Shown: positions 42,945 through 51,190 of the stretch, piece after piece
How positions within the stretch are numbered: position 1 is the first letter of the stretch
Layout of the letters: each line of letters starts with the position of its first letter
Assembly: GCF_003416895.1 (NCBI RefSeq)
Contig: NZ_QVIO01000001.1
Location: 806,001 to 870,000, forward strand
Direction of reading: 5' to 3'
From: Duganella sp. BJB476
GTDB taxonomy: Bacteria; Pseudomonadota; Gammaproteobacteria; Burkholderiales; Burkholderiaceae_D
Length of the DNA stretch: 64,000 bases
Notes under the pieces: generated by a model
What the model was told of the DNA's origin: nothing
Database searches by the model: none
The model's input: only the letters and a program-made list of their open reading frames with translations
Translations under genes and position numbers: made by a program

Positions 42945-44098
42945 CAGGCCTCGGCCGCCTTGATCATGTTGCGGGCGATGACCAGTTGCTGGATCTGCGA
43001 CGTGCCCTCGTAGATGCGGAACAGGCGTACATCCCGGTAGAAGCGCTCCGCCGCGTACTCCGACATGTAGCCGGCGCCGCCGTGGATCTGCACCGCGCGG
43101 TCGGCCACGCGGCCGCACATTTCGGAGGCGAACAGCTTGCAGCACGAGGCTTCGGTGGTGATGTCCTCGCGGTTGTCGCGGCGGCGCGCGGCGTCCAGCA
43201 CCATGCAGCGGGCGGCGTAGATCTCGGCCTTGCTGTCGGCCAGCATGGCCTGGATCAGCTGGAACTCGGCGATGGGTTGGCCGAACTGCTGGCGCTCCAT
43301 CGCATAGCGCAGCGCGTCGTCCAGCATACGCTCGGCCACGCCGACGCAGATCGCCGAGATGTGCAGGCGGCCTTTGTCCAGCACCTTCATCGCGGTCTTG
43401 AAGCCCTGGCCCTCCTTGCCGCCGATGATGCTGGTGGCGGGCACGCGGCAGTTCTCGAAGATCACGTCGCAGGTGTGGGCGCCTTGCTGTCCCATCTTCT
43501 TGTCGTTCTTGCCGAGCGAGATGCCGGGCGTGTCGCGTTCGACGATGAAGGCCGATACGCCGCTCGGCCCCTTGCGGGTGCTGTCGGTGCGCGCCATTAC
43601 GGTGAACACGCCGGCCTCCGGCGCGTTGGAGATGTAGCGCTTGGTGCCGTTGATGATGTAGTGGTCGCCGTCGCGCACTGCAGAGGTGGCGAGCGAGCCG
43701 GCGTCTGAACCATATCCCGGCTCGGTCAGCGCGAAGGAGCCGACCACTTCGCCGGAGGCCATGCGCGGCAGCCAGGTGTTCTTTTGTTCTTCGGTGCCGT
43801 CGATCAGAATGCCCTGCGAACCGATGCCGTTGTTGGTGCCGAACAGCGAGCGGAAGGCGGGCGAGGTGCGGGCGATTTCAAACGCGGCCAGCACTTCCTC
43901 TTCCATCGTCAGACCCAGGCCGCCGTATTGTTCGGGGATGGACAGGCCGAACAAGCCCAGTTCGCGCATCTGCGCCACCAGCGCGGGAGGGATTTCGTCG
44001 GTGTCGGCCACTTGCTGCTCGTGCGGCACCAGTTGTTCGCGCACAAAGCGGCGGATGCTATCCAGCAGAATGTTCAGCGTTTCCTGGTCTCTTATCAT
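42944..44098 (-). CDS. Acyl-CoA dehydrogenase
   Basis: A 384-residue FAD enzyme, first gene of the operon, that makes the alpha,beta-double bond of an acyl-CoA. FALTEPGYGSDAGSLATSA and YISNAPEAGVFTVMARTD are FAD/substrate motifs, and the catalytic Glu364 sits in RIYEGTSQIQQL, as in medium-chain dehydrogenases. Ribosome site GAGGGAGACCC. Coupled directly to the acyl-CoA synthetase, then to the ABC importer: uptake, activation and first oxidation of one acid in one transcript. Confidence 0.92.
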   Translation of the reverse strand: MIRDQETLNILLDSIRRFVREQLVPHEQQVADTDEIPPALVAQMRELGLFGLSIPEQYGGLGLTMEEEVLAAFEIARTSPAFRSLFGTNNGIGSQGILIDGTEEQKNTWLPRMASGEVVGSFALTEPGYGSDAGSLATSAVRDGDHYIINGTKRYISNAPEAGVFTVMARTDSTRKGPSGVSAFIVERDTPGISLGKNDKKMGQQGAHTCDVIFENCRVPATSIIGGKEGQGFKTAMKVLDKGRLHISAICVGVAERMLDDALRYAMERQQFGQPIAEFQLIQAMLADSKAEIYAARCMVLDAARRRDNREDITTEASCCKLFASEMCGRVADRAVQIHGGAGYMSEYAAERFYRDVRLFRIYEGTSQIQQLVIARNMIKAAEA

Positions 44099-44147
44099 GG
44101 GTCTCCCTCTTCGGCAGACTTCAATGTGCCGATTCGGCCAGACCCTG

Positions 44148-44474
44148 TCAAGCTTTGGTATTGATTAGCGTGCCGATATTCTGGTCGGCGGCCTGGATCA
44201 CCTTGGCCGACAGATCGAATTGCGCCTTGTAGACCAGCGAGTTGGTGGTTTCGGTGGCGAGGTTGGTGGCGCTGGGCGCGTCGGCCGCTTGCAGCTGCTG
44301 CGCCTGGAAGGAGATCGACACGCCGCTGCCGGCCGGCGCGTTTTCCTTGAACACGGCCTGCGTCGGCTGGAAGCCCTGGGTGCCGATGTTGGCGATCGCG
44401 TGCGCGCTGTTGCCCAACGCCCGTTCGGAGGCGTTGAGACCGGTGATTCCTGAGCTGAGTGCGGCGATGGCCAT
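44148..44474 (-). CDS. Miniature flagellar rod/hook-like protein
   Basis: A 108-residue protein that joins only the two terminal helices of flagellar axial proteins. The N-terminal part GLNASERALGNSAHAIANIG resembles the Flg_bb_rod motif, and the C-terminal part TNSLVYKAQFDLSAKVIQAA followed by DQNIGTLINT resembles the Flg_bbr_C motif, as in FlgC, but it is shorter than FlgC and no flagellar gene is nearby. ATG 44474 with GAAGGGAAATATC is preferred to 44492. It may be a degenerate rod protein or a separate helical-bundle protein of this class that is common in Massilia relatives. Confidence 0.72.
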   Translation of the reverse strand: MAIAALSSGITGLNASERALGNSAHAIANIGTQGFQPTQAVFKENAPAGSGVSISFQAQQLQAADAPSATNLATETTNSLVYKAQFDLSAKVIQAADQNIGTLINTKA

Positions 44475-44615
44475 GATATTTCCCTTCGGCAAGTGTCGAA
44501 AGTGTACACCTGTGTGCGGGGAAATGCACGCATTTGATTAAAAATTCAGCAGACTTGACCTTGCCGGGCAACTGGGTGAGTATGATCGTCGAGATATCCT
44601 GGTGGAACAGATGCC

Positions 44616-45485
44616 ATGCCTGCGCTATGCCGAATGCTGTTGGCCTGCCTGATACTGCTTGCGGCGGCTGCGGCGGCCGAGCCTATCCTGGTGCGCTACC
44701 CGCGCGCCGAGGGCATCGACGACGAGCGCGGCGAGTATGGACTGGCGCTACTGCGGCTGGCGCTGGCCAAGTCCGGCGGCCAGTACCGGGTCGAGCTGTC
44801 GCCGCTCAATATGCAGCAGAACCGCGCGCTGGTGGAGCTGCGGTCGGGCTCGGGCCGGATCGACATCGTCGGCACCATGACCTCGGCCGAGCGCGAGCGA
44901 TTGTTGCTGCCGATACGGATACCGATGACGCGTGGCCTGATCGGCTGGCGCATCGGCTTGCTGCGCGCCGACCACAAGGAATTACTGCGCGACGTGCGCA
45001 CCGTGGACGACCTGAAGCGTTTCAGCACCGCCCAGGGCCACGACTGGCCGGATTTGCAGATCCTGCGGCATAGCGGTCTTAGCGTGTATCCGATCGCCAT
45101 CTACAGCGGCTTGTTCGGCATGCTGAAGGCGAACCGCATCGACTGGGCGCCGCGCTCCGCCAACGAGATCTGGGCCGAGGCGCAGCGCTACCCCGAGCTG
45201 GCGATCGATACCCATATCGTGCTGCACTATCCCACCGCCGATTATTTTTTCGTCAACCGCAACAACCTGGCACTGGCCGAGGCGGTACGCACCGGACTGG
45301 AGGCGGCGCTGGCAGACGGCAGCTTCGAACGGCTGTTCTACCTGTACTACGGTCGGCTGCTGCGCCAGGCCGGATTCGAGCATCGTCTGGTGATCGAGCT
45401 TCCCAATCCGCTGCTGACGTCGCAAACCCCGCTGGCCCGCAAGGAACTGTGGTTCACATTAGACGAATTGAAACGCTATCCATAA
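44616..45485 (+). CDS. Periplasmic solute-binding-like protein, solitary
   Basis: A 289-residue exported protein (signal MPALCRMLLACLILLAAAAAAE) with an SBP_bac_3-like fold: ILVRYPRAEGIDDERGEYGLALLRLAL, DIVGTMTSAERERLLLPIRIP, WAPRSANEIWAEAQRYPELAI. No ABC genes adjoin. The sequence type, with a long C-terminal helix region (EAALADGSFERLFYLYYGRLL), is that of unassigned binding proteins often found in these bacteria, perhaps sensory. An in-frame-shifted ATG lies at 44611; 44616 gives the signal peptide. Confidence 0.75.
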   Translation: MPALCRMLLACLILLAAAAAAEPILVRYPRAEGIDDERGEYGLALLRLALAKSGGQYRVELSPLNMQQNRALVELRSGSGRIDIVGTMTSAERERLLLPIRIPMTRGLIGWRIGLLRADHKELLRDVRTVDDLKRFSTAQGHDWPDLQILRHSGLSVYPIAIYSGLFGMLKANRIDWAPRSANEIWAEAQRYPELAIDTHIVLHYPTADYFFVNRNNLALAEAVRTGLEAALADGSFERLFYLYYGRLLRQAGFEHRLVIELPNPLLTSQTPLARKELWFTLDELKRYP

Positions 45486-45575
45486 GACAAGTCACTAGCT
45501 TTATGCTACGCTCCCGCCCTTAGTTGTATTGGGGAAACATGTACTCAAGTTACATGAAATAAAAGGGGCTTTCAT

Positions 45576-47210
45576 ATGGCAATTTTTGATTTTTTGGAAA
45601 AGGAACGGACGGTAGCGGGGTCCGGTTTCAATCGTTGGCTGGTGCCGCCTGCGGCGCTGGCGATCCACCTGTGCATCGGCATGGCCTACGGTTTTTCCGT
45701 GTTCTGGTTGCCGCTGTCGCGCGCGCTCGGCATCAAGGAAGCGCTGGCCTGTCCGGCCGACATGGACTTGATGGCCAAGATCCTGTCGTCCACCTGCGAC
45801 TGGCAGATATCGATGCTGGGCTGGATGTACACCATGTTCTTCGTCTTCCTCGGCCTGGCCGCCTGGCTGTTCGGCGGCTGGCTGGAACACGCCGGTCCGC
45901 GCAAGGCCGGCGTGGTGTCGGCGCTGTGCTGGTGCGGCGGGTTGGTGATCTCGGCGCTGGGCGTGTACCAGCACCAGATCTGGTTGATGTGGCTGGGCTC
46001 CGGCGTGATCGGCGGCATCGGCCTGGGCCTGGGCTACATCTCGCCGGTGTCGACGCTGATCAAATGGTTCCCGGATCGCCGCGGCATGGCGACCGGCATG
46101 GCCATCATGGGCTTCGGCGGTGGCGCGATGATCGGTGCGCCGCTGGCCGACAAGCTGATGAAGTTCTTCGCCACGCCCGATTCGGTCGGCGTGTGGCAGA
46201 CCTTCCTGGTGATGGCGGCGATCTACTTCGTCTTCATGATGGCCGGCGCGCTGTCGTACCGCGTGCCGCCGACCGGCTGGAAACCGGCCGGCTGGACGCC
46301 GCCCGTCAACGCCGCCGCCAACACCATGATCACCAGCCGCCATGTCCACGCCAGCAAGGTGTGGGGCATACCGCAATTCTGGCTGGTGTGGCTGGTGCTG
46401 TGCCTGAACGTGACGGCCGGTATCGGCATCCTCGGCATGGCCTCGCCGCTGCTGCAGGAGATCTTCGCCGGCCAGCTGCTGGGCGTGAACGTCGCGTTCA
46501 ACGACCTGACGCTGGCGCAGAAGGGCCAGATCGCCGCGATCGCTGCCGGCTTCACCGGCTTGCTGTCGTTGTTTAACATCGGCGGCCGTTTCGTCTGGGC
46601 CTCGTGCTCGGACTTCCTGGGCCGCAAAGCCACCTACGGCATCTTCTTCGTGCTGGGCATCGCGCTGTATGGCCTGATCCCGTCGATGGCGTACGGCGCG
46701 CAGCTGGCGCTGTTCGTCGGCTTCTTCTGCATCATCCTGTCGATGTACGGCGGCGGTTTCGCCACCGTGCCGGCCTACCTGGCCGATTTGTTTGGCACCC
46801 AGATGGTAGGCGCGATCCATGGCCGCTTGCTGACCGCATGGTCGATGGCCGGCGTGTTCGGTCCTCTGCTGGTGACCTACATCCGCGAGTACCAGATCGC
46901 GCACGGCGTGCCGAAGGCGCAGGCTTACGACATCACCATGTACGTGCTGGCGGGCCTGCTGGTGATTGGCCTGCTGTGCAACCTGATGGTGCGCCCGGTG
47001 GCCGACAAGCACTTCATGAGCGAAGCCGAACTGGCCGCCGAGAAGAAGCTGGCGCACGAGCGCGACGTCGCCGCATCGAGCGGCACGGCGGTCGCGTCGA
47101 ACGGCGTGACCAGCCCGGCGGCGGTGGCCTTCGGCTGGCTGGCGGTCGGCATTCCGCTGGCGATCGGCGTGTGGCTGACGGTGCAAAAAGCCGCCGTGTT
47201 ATTTAAATAA
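45576..47210 (+). CDS. OFA-family MFS transporter (oxalate/formate antiporter-like)
   Basis: A 544-residue twelve-helix MFS protein. FNRWLVPPAALAIHLCIGMAYGFSVFWLPL, GGIGLGLGYISPVSTLIKWFPDRRGMATG and MYGGGFATVPAYLADLFGTQMVGAIHGRLLTAWS are OFA hallmarks. OxlT of Oxalobacter is the prototype, but OFA proteins carry many monocarboxylates; no oxalate-degrading genes lie nearby, so substrate is open. A 50-residue insertion between helices 6 and 7 is normal for the family. Ribosome site AAAAGGGGC; strong terminator follows. Confidence 0.9.
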   Translation: MAIFDFLEKERTVAGSGFNRWLVPPAALAIHLCIGMAYGFSVFWLPLSRALGIKEALACPADMDLMAKILSSTCDWQISMLGWMYTMFFVFLGLAAWLFGGWLEHAGPRKAGVVSALCWCGGLVISALGVYQHQIWLMWLGSGVIGGIGLGLGYISPVSTLIKWFPDRRGMATGMAIMGFGGGAMIGAPLADKLMKFFATPDSVGVWQTFLVMAAIYFVFMMAGALSYRVPPTGWKPAGWTPPVNAAANTMITSRHVHASKVWGIPQFWLVWLVLCLNVTAGIGILGMASPLLQEIFAGQLLGVNVAFNDLTLAQKGQIAAIAAGFTGLLSLFNIGGRFVWASCSDFLGRKATYGIFFVLGIALYGLIPSMAYGAQLALFVGFFCIILSMYGGGFATVPAYLADLFGTQMVGAIHGRLLTAWSMAGVFGPLLVTYIREYQIAHGVPKAQAYDITMYVLAGLLVIGLLCNLMVRPVADKHFMSEAELAAEKKLAHERDVAASSGTAVASNGVTSPAAVAFGWLAVGIPLAIGVWLTVQKAAVLFK

Positions 47211-47233
47211 CACAGTAGAATAAGGCACCCGCA

Positions 47234-47275
47234 AGCGGGGCCGGTCCGGCATGGTGCTGGACCGGCCCCGCTTTC
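47234..47275 (+). terminator. Strong hairpin terminator after the OFA gene
   Basis: AGCGGGGCCGGTCC pairs perfectly with GGACCGGCCCCGCT over 14 bp around an 11-base loop, followed by TTTC. The T-run is short, but the very stable stem sits exactly between two transcription units. Confidence 0.75.
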
Positions 47276-47296
47276 ATTTCCAGGAGCGCTTAGTAC

Positions 47297-48166
47297 ATGC
47301 TTGAATTACGTAACGTCGTCAAATCTTATGCGAAGAACGTGCGGGCAGTCGACGACGTCAGTTTGAATCTTCCGGCCGGCGTGGTCGGCCTGATCGGCCA
47401 TAACGGCGCGGGCAAGACCTCGCTGATGCAAATGATCGCCACGCTGACCAAACCGACCAGCGGCGAGATCCTGTTCGACGGCGCGGACATCGTGAAGAAG
47501 CCCGATGCGATACGTAGCCGCTTGGGCTTCCTGCCGCAGGACTTCGGCGTGTATCCGAACCTGACGGCGCTGGAATTCCTGCAATACTTCGCGGCGCTGA
47601 AGGGCGTGCGCGATCCGGCCCGTCTGCGGTTGCTGCTGGAGATGGTCAACCTGCACGAGCATGCGCACCGCCAGGCGGCAGGATTCTCGGGCGGCATGCG
47701 GCGCCGGCTCGGCATCGCGCAGGCGCTGCTCAACGATCCCGATGTGCTGATCGTCGACGAACCGACCGCCGGCCTCGATCCCGAAGAACGGCTGCGTTTC
47801 CGCCATCTGCTGTCGGAGATCGGCTTCCGCAAGCTGGTGATCGTGTCGACCCACATCGTGTCCGACATCGAGAACATGGCCGGCCACCTGGCCATCATGA
47901 ACAAGGGGAAGCTGGTGGCCTTCGATACGCCGGACAGTTTCGTGCACGGAGCGCGCAGCCAGGTATGGTCGGTCACGGTGGAGGCGCAGCACTATGAGGC
48001 CCTGCGCGCCGAGGTGCAGGTGCTGCAGGCGCAGCGCAATGAGCACGGCATCAACCTGCGCATCGCCCACCCGTCGTCGCCGTGCGCCGGCGCGGTGCCG
48101 GCCGAGCCGACGCTGGAAGAGGCGCTGATGACGCGCCGCTACGCGCTGCAGGAACAAGCGGCATGA
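47297..48166 (+). CDS. ABC transporter ATP-binding protein (exporter type)
   Basis: A 289-residue ATPase of the CcmA/NatA class: Walker A GLIGHNGAGKTSLMQM, GFLPQDFGVYPNLTALEFL, signature FSGGMRRRLGIAQALL and Walker B VLIVDEPTAGLDPEE; a C-terminal extension of ~80 residues follows. Ribosome site CAGGAGCG. It overlaps the permease gene as ATGA (48163-48166). Substrate unknown. Confidence 0.92.
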   Translation: MLELRNVVKSYAKNVRAVDDVSLNLPAGVVGLIGHNGAGKTSLMQMIATLTKPTSGEILFDGADIVKKPDAIRSRLGFLPQDFGVYPNLTALEFLQYFAALKGVRDPARLRLLLEMVNLHEHAHRQAAGFSGGMRRRLGIAQALLNDPDVLIVDEPTAGLDPEERLRFRHLLSEIGFRKLVIVSTHIVSDIENMAGHLAIMNKGKLVAFDTPDSFVHGARSQVWSVTVEAQHYEALRAEVQVLQAQRNEHGINLRIAHPSSPCAGAVPAEPTLEEALMTRRYALQEQAA

Positions 48167-49746
48167 ACGCGCTGGCATTGAAGTTATTGGTGCTGACCGA
48201 AGTGCGCCTGCGCATGCGCCGCACCGGTACGCTGGTGGCGGTGCTGGCGCTGATCGCGCTGACCTGGCTGATGGTGGCCGATCCCGCCACCGGAGTGGCG
48301 CTGATCGTGATGGGAAAAACCCGCGTGGCCTACACCAGCAGCTGCCTGGCGATGGGCAGCGCGGGACTGGGCGGTCTGTTCCTCGGACTGGCCGGCTTCT
48401 ACCTGGTGCGCGGACGCATGAGCGAGGATGTGCGCAGCGGCGCCGGCGCGGTGCTGGCCGCCACGCCGGTGAGCAACGCCGTGTTCCTGTTCGGCCGCTG
48501 GCTGGGCAGCGTGGCTTACCTGTGCGGACTGCTGGGCATCTTCATGCTGACCATGGTGGTGCTGCACCTCTTGCGCGGCGAAGGTCCGGTGCAACTGCTG
48601 GTCTACGCGCAGACGTTTGCACTGATGCTGCTGCCGCTGGTGTTCTTCACCGCCGCGATGGCGCTGCTGTGCGATGCGTGGGCGCCGCTGATGGGCAAGC
48701 GCGGCGACGTGCTGTATTTCGTACTCTATGTGACGCAGATGTCGACGCCCATCGCCATCATGGTCGCTGGTGGCGGCGCCTGGAAAACGGTGCTGCTGGT
48801 CGATTTCTCCGGCCTGGGCACGGTGGTGATGGCGCTGCAATCGGTGCTGCACGGCACCAATTTCGTGCTCGGCGGCGGCGCGTTCGACGCGGCGCTGGCG
48901 CCGGTGTTCATGCCGACCTGGTTGTGGTCGGAGCAGACGGTGCTGACGCGCCTGGCCTGCGGGCTGATCGCCATGCTGCCGCTGTTGCCGGCCTTGGGGC
49001 TGTTTCATCGCTTCACCCCGGACCGCGTCACGGTGCGCGCGGCCGGCACAGGCGATTGGTCGCCGCTGGCGCTGGCGAACCGCTGGTTGCGTCCGTTGAC
49101 GCGGCTGGTGCGGCCGCTGTTTGCGCTGGCCGTGCGCGTGCCGGGAGGGCCGGGCGTGACCGGCCAGGCGCTGGCCGTGCTGGCGCTGACGCTGATGTCC
49201 AACCCGGCGGCCATCGCGGCGGCGCTGGCGCTGCTGGTGGCCGCCTGCGTGGCGCCCGGCGCTGCGCTCGGCACGGTCACCGTCGCCGCCGTCGCCGTCT
49301 GGGGCATCCTGGTCAGCGATATCAGCGTGCGCGACCAGCAGCACGACGTGGCCGCGATGAGCGGCGCCACGCCGGGCGGCAGCACGCGGCGCTATGCCGC
49401 GCAACTGCTGGCGACCTGCCTGCTGGCGCTGTTGTTCACGGCGCCGCTGCTGTTGCGCCTGGCCGTGACGGCGCCATTGCGCGCGGCCGCGCTGGCGACC
49501 GGCATGCTGGCGCTGGCCGGCGCAGCCAATCTGTTCGGCCGCCTCAGCCGCACCGCGCGGGTGTTCCTCGCGCTGTTCCTGTTCGGGTTGTACGTGGCGA
49601 TCCAGGCCCCCAAGGTGGCGGCGCTCGACGTGGTCGGCTTCAATGGCGCGGCCACCACGCAGACTGTTGGTATGCAATTGTTGCTCGGGATGTTGCTGGC
49701 CGCCGGCGGTCTCTGGCATGAGCGCTGGCGGAGCGCGCGGAACTGA
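48163..49746 (+). CDS. ABC transporter permease, multi-span ABC-2-like
   Basis: A 527-residue protein with about eleven hydrophobic segments, partner of the ATPase gene it overlaps. The first half (VLTEVRLRMRRTGTLVAVLALIALTWLMV, FYLVRGRMSEDVRSGAGAVLAATPVSNAVF) follows ABC-2 permeases of peptide or lipid exporters; the second half is hydrophobic and rich in Ala/Leu without clear motifs. The role could be export of a peptide, lipid or antibiotic. In-frame starts before 48163 are inside the ATPase gene. Confidence 0.85.
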   Translation: MNALALKLLVLTEVRLRMRRTGTLVAVLALIALTWLMVADPATGVALIVMGKTRVAYTSSCLAMGSAGLGGLFLGLAGFYLVRGRMSEDVRSGAGAVLAATPVSNAVFLFGRWLGSVAYLCGLLGIFMLTMVVLHLLRGEGPVQLLVYAQTFALMLLPLVFFTAAMALLCDAWAPLMGKRGDVLYFVLYVTQMSTPIAIMVAGGGAWKTVLLVDFSGLGTVVMALQSVLHGTNFVLGGGAFDAALAPVFMPTWLWSEQTVLTRLACGLIAMLPLLPALGLFHRFTPDRVTVRAAGTGDWSPLALANRWLRPLTRLVRPLFALAVRVPGGPGVTGQALAVLALTLMSNPAAIAAALALLVAACVAPGAALGTVTVAAVAVWGILVSDISVRDQQHDVAAMSGATPGGSTRRYAAQLLATCLLALLFTAPLLLRLAVTAPLRAAALATGMLALAGAANLFGRLSRTARVFLALFLFGLYVAIQAPKVAALDVVGFNGAATTQTVGMQLLLGMLLAAGGLWHERWRSARN

Positions 49747-49807
49747 AGAAGAGATGGCCTAGGATTAATCCGGTTTGCAGAGTTCCTCCGATAGCGGCAA
49801 CGCACGT

Positions 49808-49821
49808 TTGATCTAGATCAG
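49808..49821. promoter_or_regulatory. Candidate FNR/Anr box upstream of the phasin gene
   Basis: TTGATCTAGATCAG matches the oxygen-regulator consensus TTGAT-N4-ATCAA in 9 of 10 defined bases. It lies 107 bases before the phasin start, in a 181-base region without other genes. It would place storage-granule coating under low-oxygen control. Confidence 0.55.
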
Positions 49822-49927
49822 ACGTCGCGGGACTGTCTAACGTAGCCTTGGCATTCGCGCTGCGATGCGGCGTCGAAACCGGTTCGACAACCCCCAGGCC
49901 ATCTTTTACTTTCTTTTCGAGGCATCT

Positions 49928-50578
49928 ATGTACCCATTTTCTCAAATTGTCACCCCAGCAGCCAAAACCCATATGGAAGCCCAGTTGTCGTTCTTTAACG
50001 ACATGTCGAAGTCCTTGTTCCGTACTGTTCAGCAGTACAGCGACCTGAACATTCAATTGGCTCAAACCTTGCTGGAAGAAGGCACATCGGCTGGCCAGCA
50101 CATCATCACCACCCACCGTCCGACGGAGGCGATAGCCGCCGCCGCCGCCCATGCCCAACCCACCGCCGAGAAGCTGCGCGCTTACCAGCAGCATCTGTCT
50201 CGCATTGCCGCCGACACTCAGGTCGACCTGTCCAAAGTGGCGGAAGAGCACGTGCAGGAAACCAGCCGCACCGCCAAGGCCCTGGCCGATGAAGTGGCCC
50301 GCGTCACGTCGGAAGAAACGGAAAAAACCCTGCGCAGCCACCAGGATGCGGTGGAACGCTTCTCCGATCCGTTCATCAGCCATAGCGATGGCGCACGCCA
50401 ATCGCGCGGCAATGAAATGCGCAGCAGCTCCACCATGCAAAGCGCAGGCCAGAACGGCACCGAAAGCCGCGAAAGCCGCGAAGGCAGCATGCAGGGTGGG
50501 CAACAAGCTTCGCAGTCCCAGACTGCCGCTCAAGCTGCTCAATCCACCAAGCAGACCGGCGCCCGCAAGGAAACCTGA
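49928..50578 (+). CDS. Phasin-family protein
   Basis: A 216-residue protein; the first ~130 residues (MYPFSQIVTPAAKTHMEAQLSFFNDMSKSLF, IQLAQTLLEE, then helices to TSEETEKTLRSHQDA) form the amphipathic coiled helices of polyhydroxyalkanoate-granule phasins. The last ~75 residues are low-complexity, rich in Gln, Ser, Thr and Ala (QQASQSQTAAQAAQSTKQT), probably disordered. ATG 49928 has GAGG at the right distance; an in-frame start at 49865 would add a non-homologous head. It coats PHA granules and affects their size; no pha synthase is present in the window. Confidence 0.88.
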   Translation: MYPFSQIVTPAAKTHMEAQLSFFNDMSKSLFRTVQQYSDLNIQLAQTLLEEGTSAGQHIITTHRPTEAIAAAAAHAQPTAEKLRAYQQHLSRIAADTQVDLSKVAEEHVQETSRTAKALADEVARVTSEETEKTLRSHQDAVERFSDPFISHSDGARQSRGNEMRSSSTMQSAGQNGTESRESREGSMQGGQQASQSQTAAQAAQSTKQTGARKET

Positions 50579-50611
50579 GACCGACGACTGAGCTGACAGG
50601 CTCCAGTCTTC

Positions 50612-50654
50612 GCCGCGCCCGCGATCTGGCATCGCGCAGCGCGGCAATTTTTTT
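50612..50654 (+). terminator. Rho-independent terminator after the phasin gene
   Basis: GCCGCGC (50612-50618) pairs with GCGCGGC (50639-50645), with an inner stem GCGAT/ATCGC, followed by AATTTTTTT. Confidence 0.85.
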
Positions 50655-50699
50655 GTCCTTGCTTTATCATGGGCGGCTTGAAGCAGCCTGGAGATAAAG

Positions 50700-51161
50700 A
50701 TGACGAATACCGCCGCCGCGCAGCCTGAATCGCTGCATATCGTTTGCCCCCATTGCGACGCAGTGAACCGCGTGCCTTCCGCCAAGCTGGCGCTGCAGCC
50801 GGTGTGCGGCAAATGCCAGAAGGCGCTGTTCACCGGACAGCCGCTGGAGTTGTCGTCCGCGCGCTTTCTCAAGCACATCGAGCGCAGCGACATTCCAGTG
50901 CTGGTGGATTTTTGGGCGCCGTGGTGCGGGCCGTGCAGGACCATGGCGCCGTTCTACGCGCAGGCCGCGCAGCGGTTGGAACCGCAGTTCCGCGTGGTGA
51001 AGCTCAATACGGAGGAGGCGCGGGAACTGGCGGCGCGTTATGCGATCCGCAGTATTCCGACGCTGGCGCTGTTCAAGGGCGGGCGCGAGGTGATGCGGCA
51101 GCCGGGCGCGATGGATGCGTCCAATATCGTCGCCTGGGCGACGCAGAATAATCGCGGTTAA
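50700..51161 (+). CDS. trxC: Thioredoxin 2 (zinc-binding)
   Basis: A 153-residue thioredoxin. The N-terminal zinc motif has Cys16/Cys19 (VCPHCD) and Cys36/Cys39 (VCGKCQ); the thioredoxin fold carries WAPWCGPCRTM with Cys76 and Cys79, and the cis-Pro motif IRSIPTLALFKGG. TrxC reduces protein disulfides in the cytoplasm and is often induced by peroxide; no OxyR site was identified. Ribosome site CTGGAGATAAAG. Converges on mdcH with a 16-base gap holding a hairpin. Confidence 0.95.
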   Translation: MTNTAAAQPESLHIVCPHCDAVNRVPSAKLALQPVCGKCQKALFTGQPLELSSARFLKHIERSDIPVLVDFWAPWCGPCRTMAPFYAQAAQRLEPQFRVVKLNTEEARELAARYAIRSIPTLALFKGGREVMRQPGAMDASNIVAWATQNNRG

Positions 51162-51168
51162 GTGGTAT

Positions 51169-51190
51169 CGCCGCCGGCTATTCGGCGGCG
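51169..51190. terminator. Hairpin between trxC and mdcH stops
   Basis: CGCCGCCG pairs with CGGCGGCG around GCTATT, overlapping the mdcH stop codon. It has no T-run on either strand, so termination, if any, would be weak; it may serve both converging genes as a transcript-end hairpin. Confidence 0.35.

Noticed and set aside
41356..43145. N-terminal extension of the acyl-CoA synthetase to 43145
   Set aside because: The extra residues lie inside the acyl-CoA dehydrogenase gene and are Arg/Pro-rich. The TGATG overlap at 42944 gives the natural start.
44148..44474. Flagellar gene cluster
   Set aside because: Only one short rod-like protein occurs; no hook, ring, export or motor gene is found on either side.
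45501..47186. 561-codon minus-strand frame opposite the OFA transporter
   Set aside because: Translation is dominated by His, Arg and Gln without hydrophobic core; clearly a shadow of the MFS gene.
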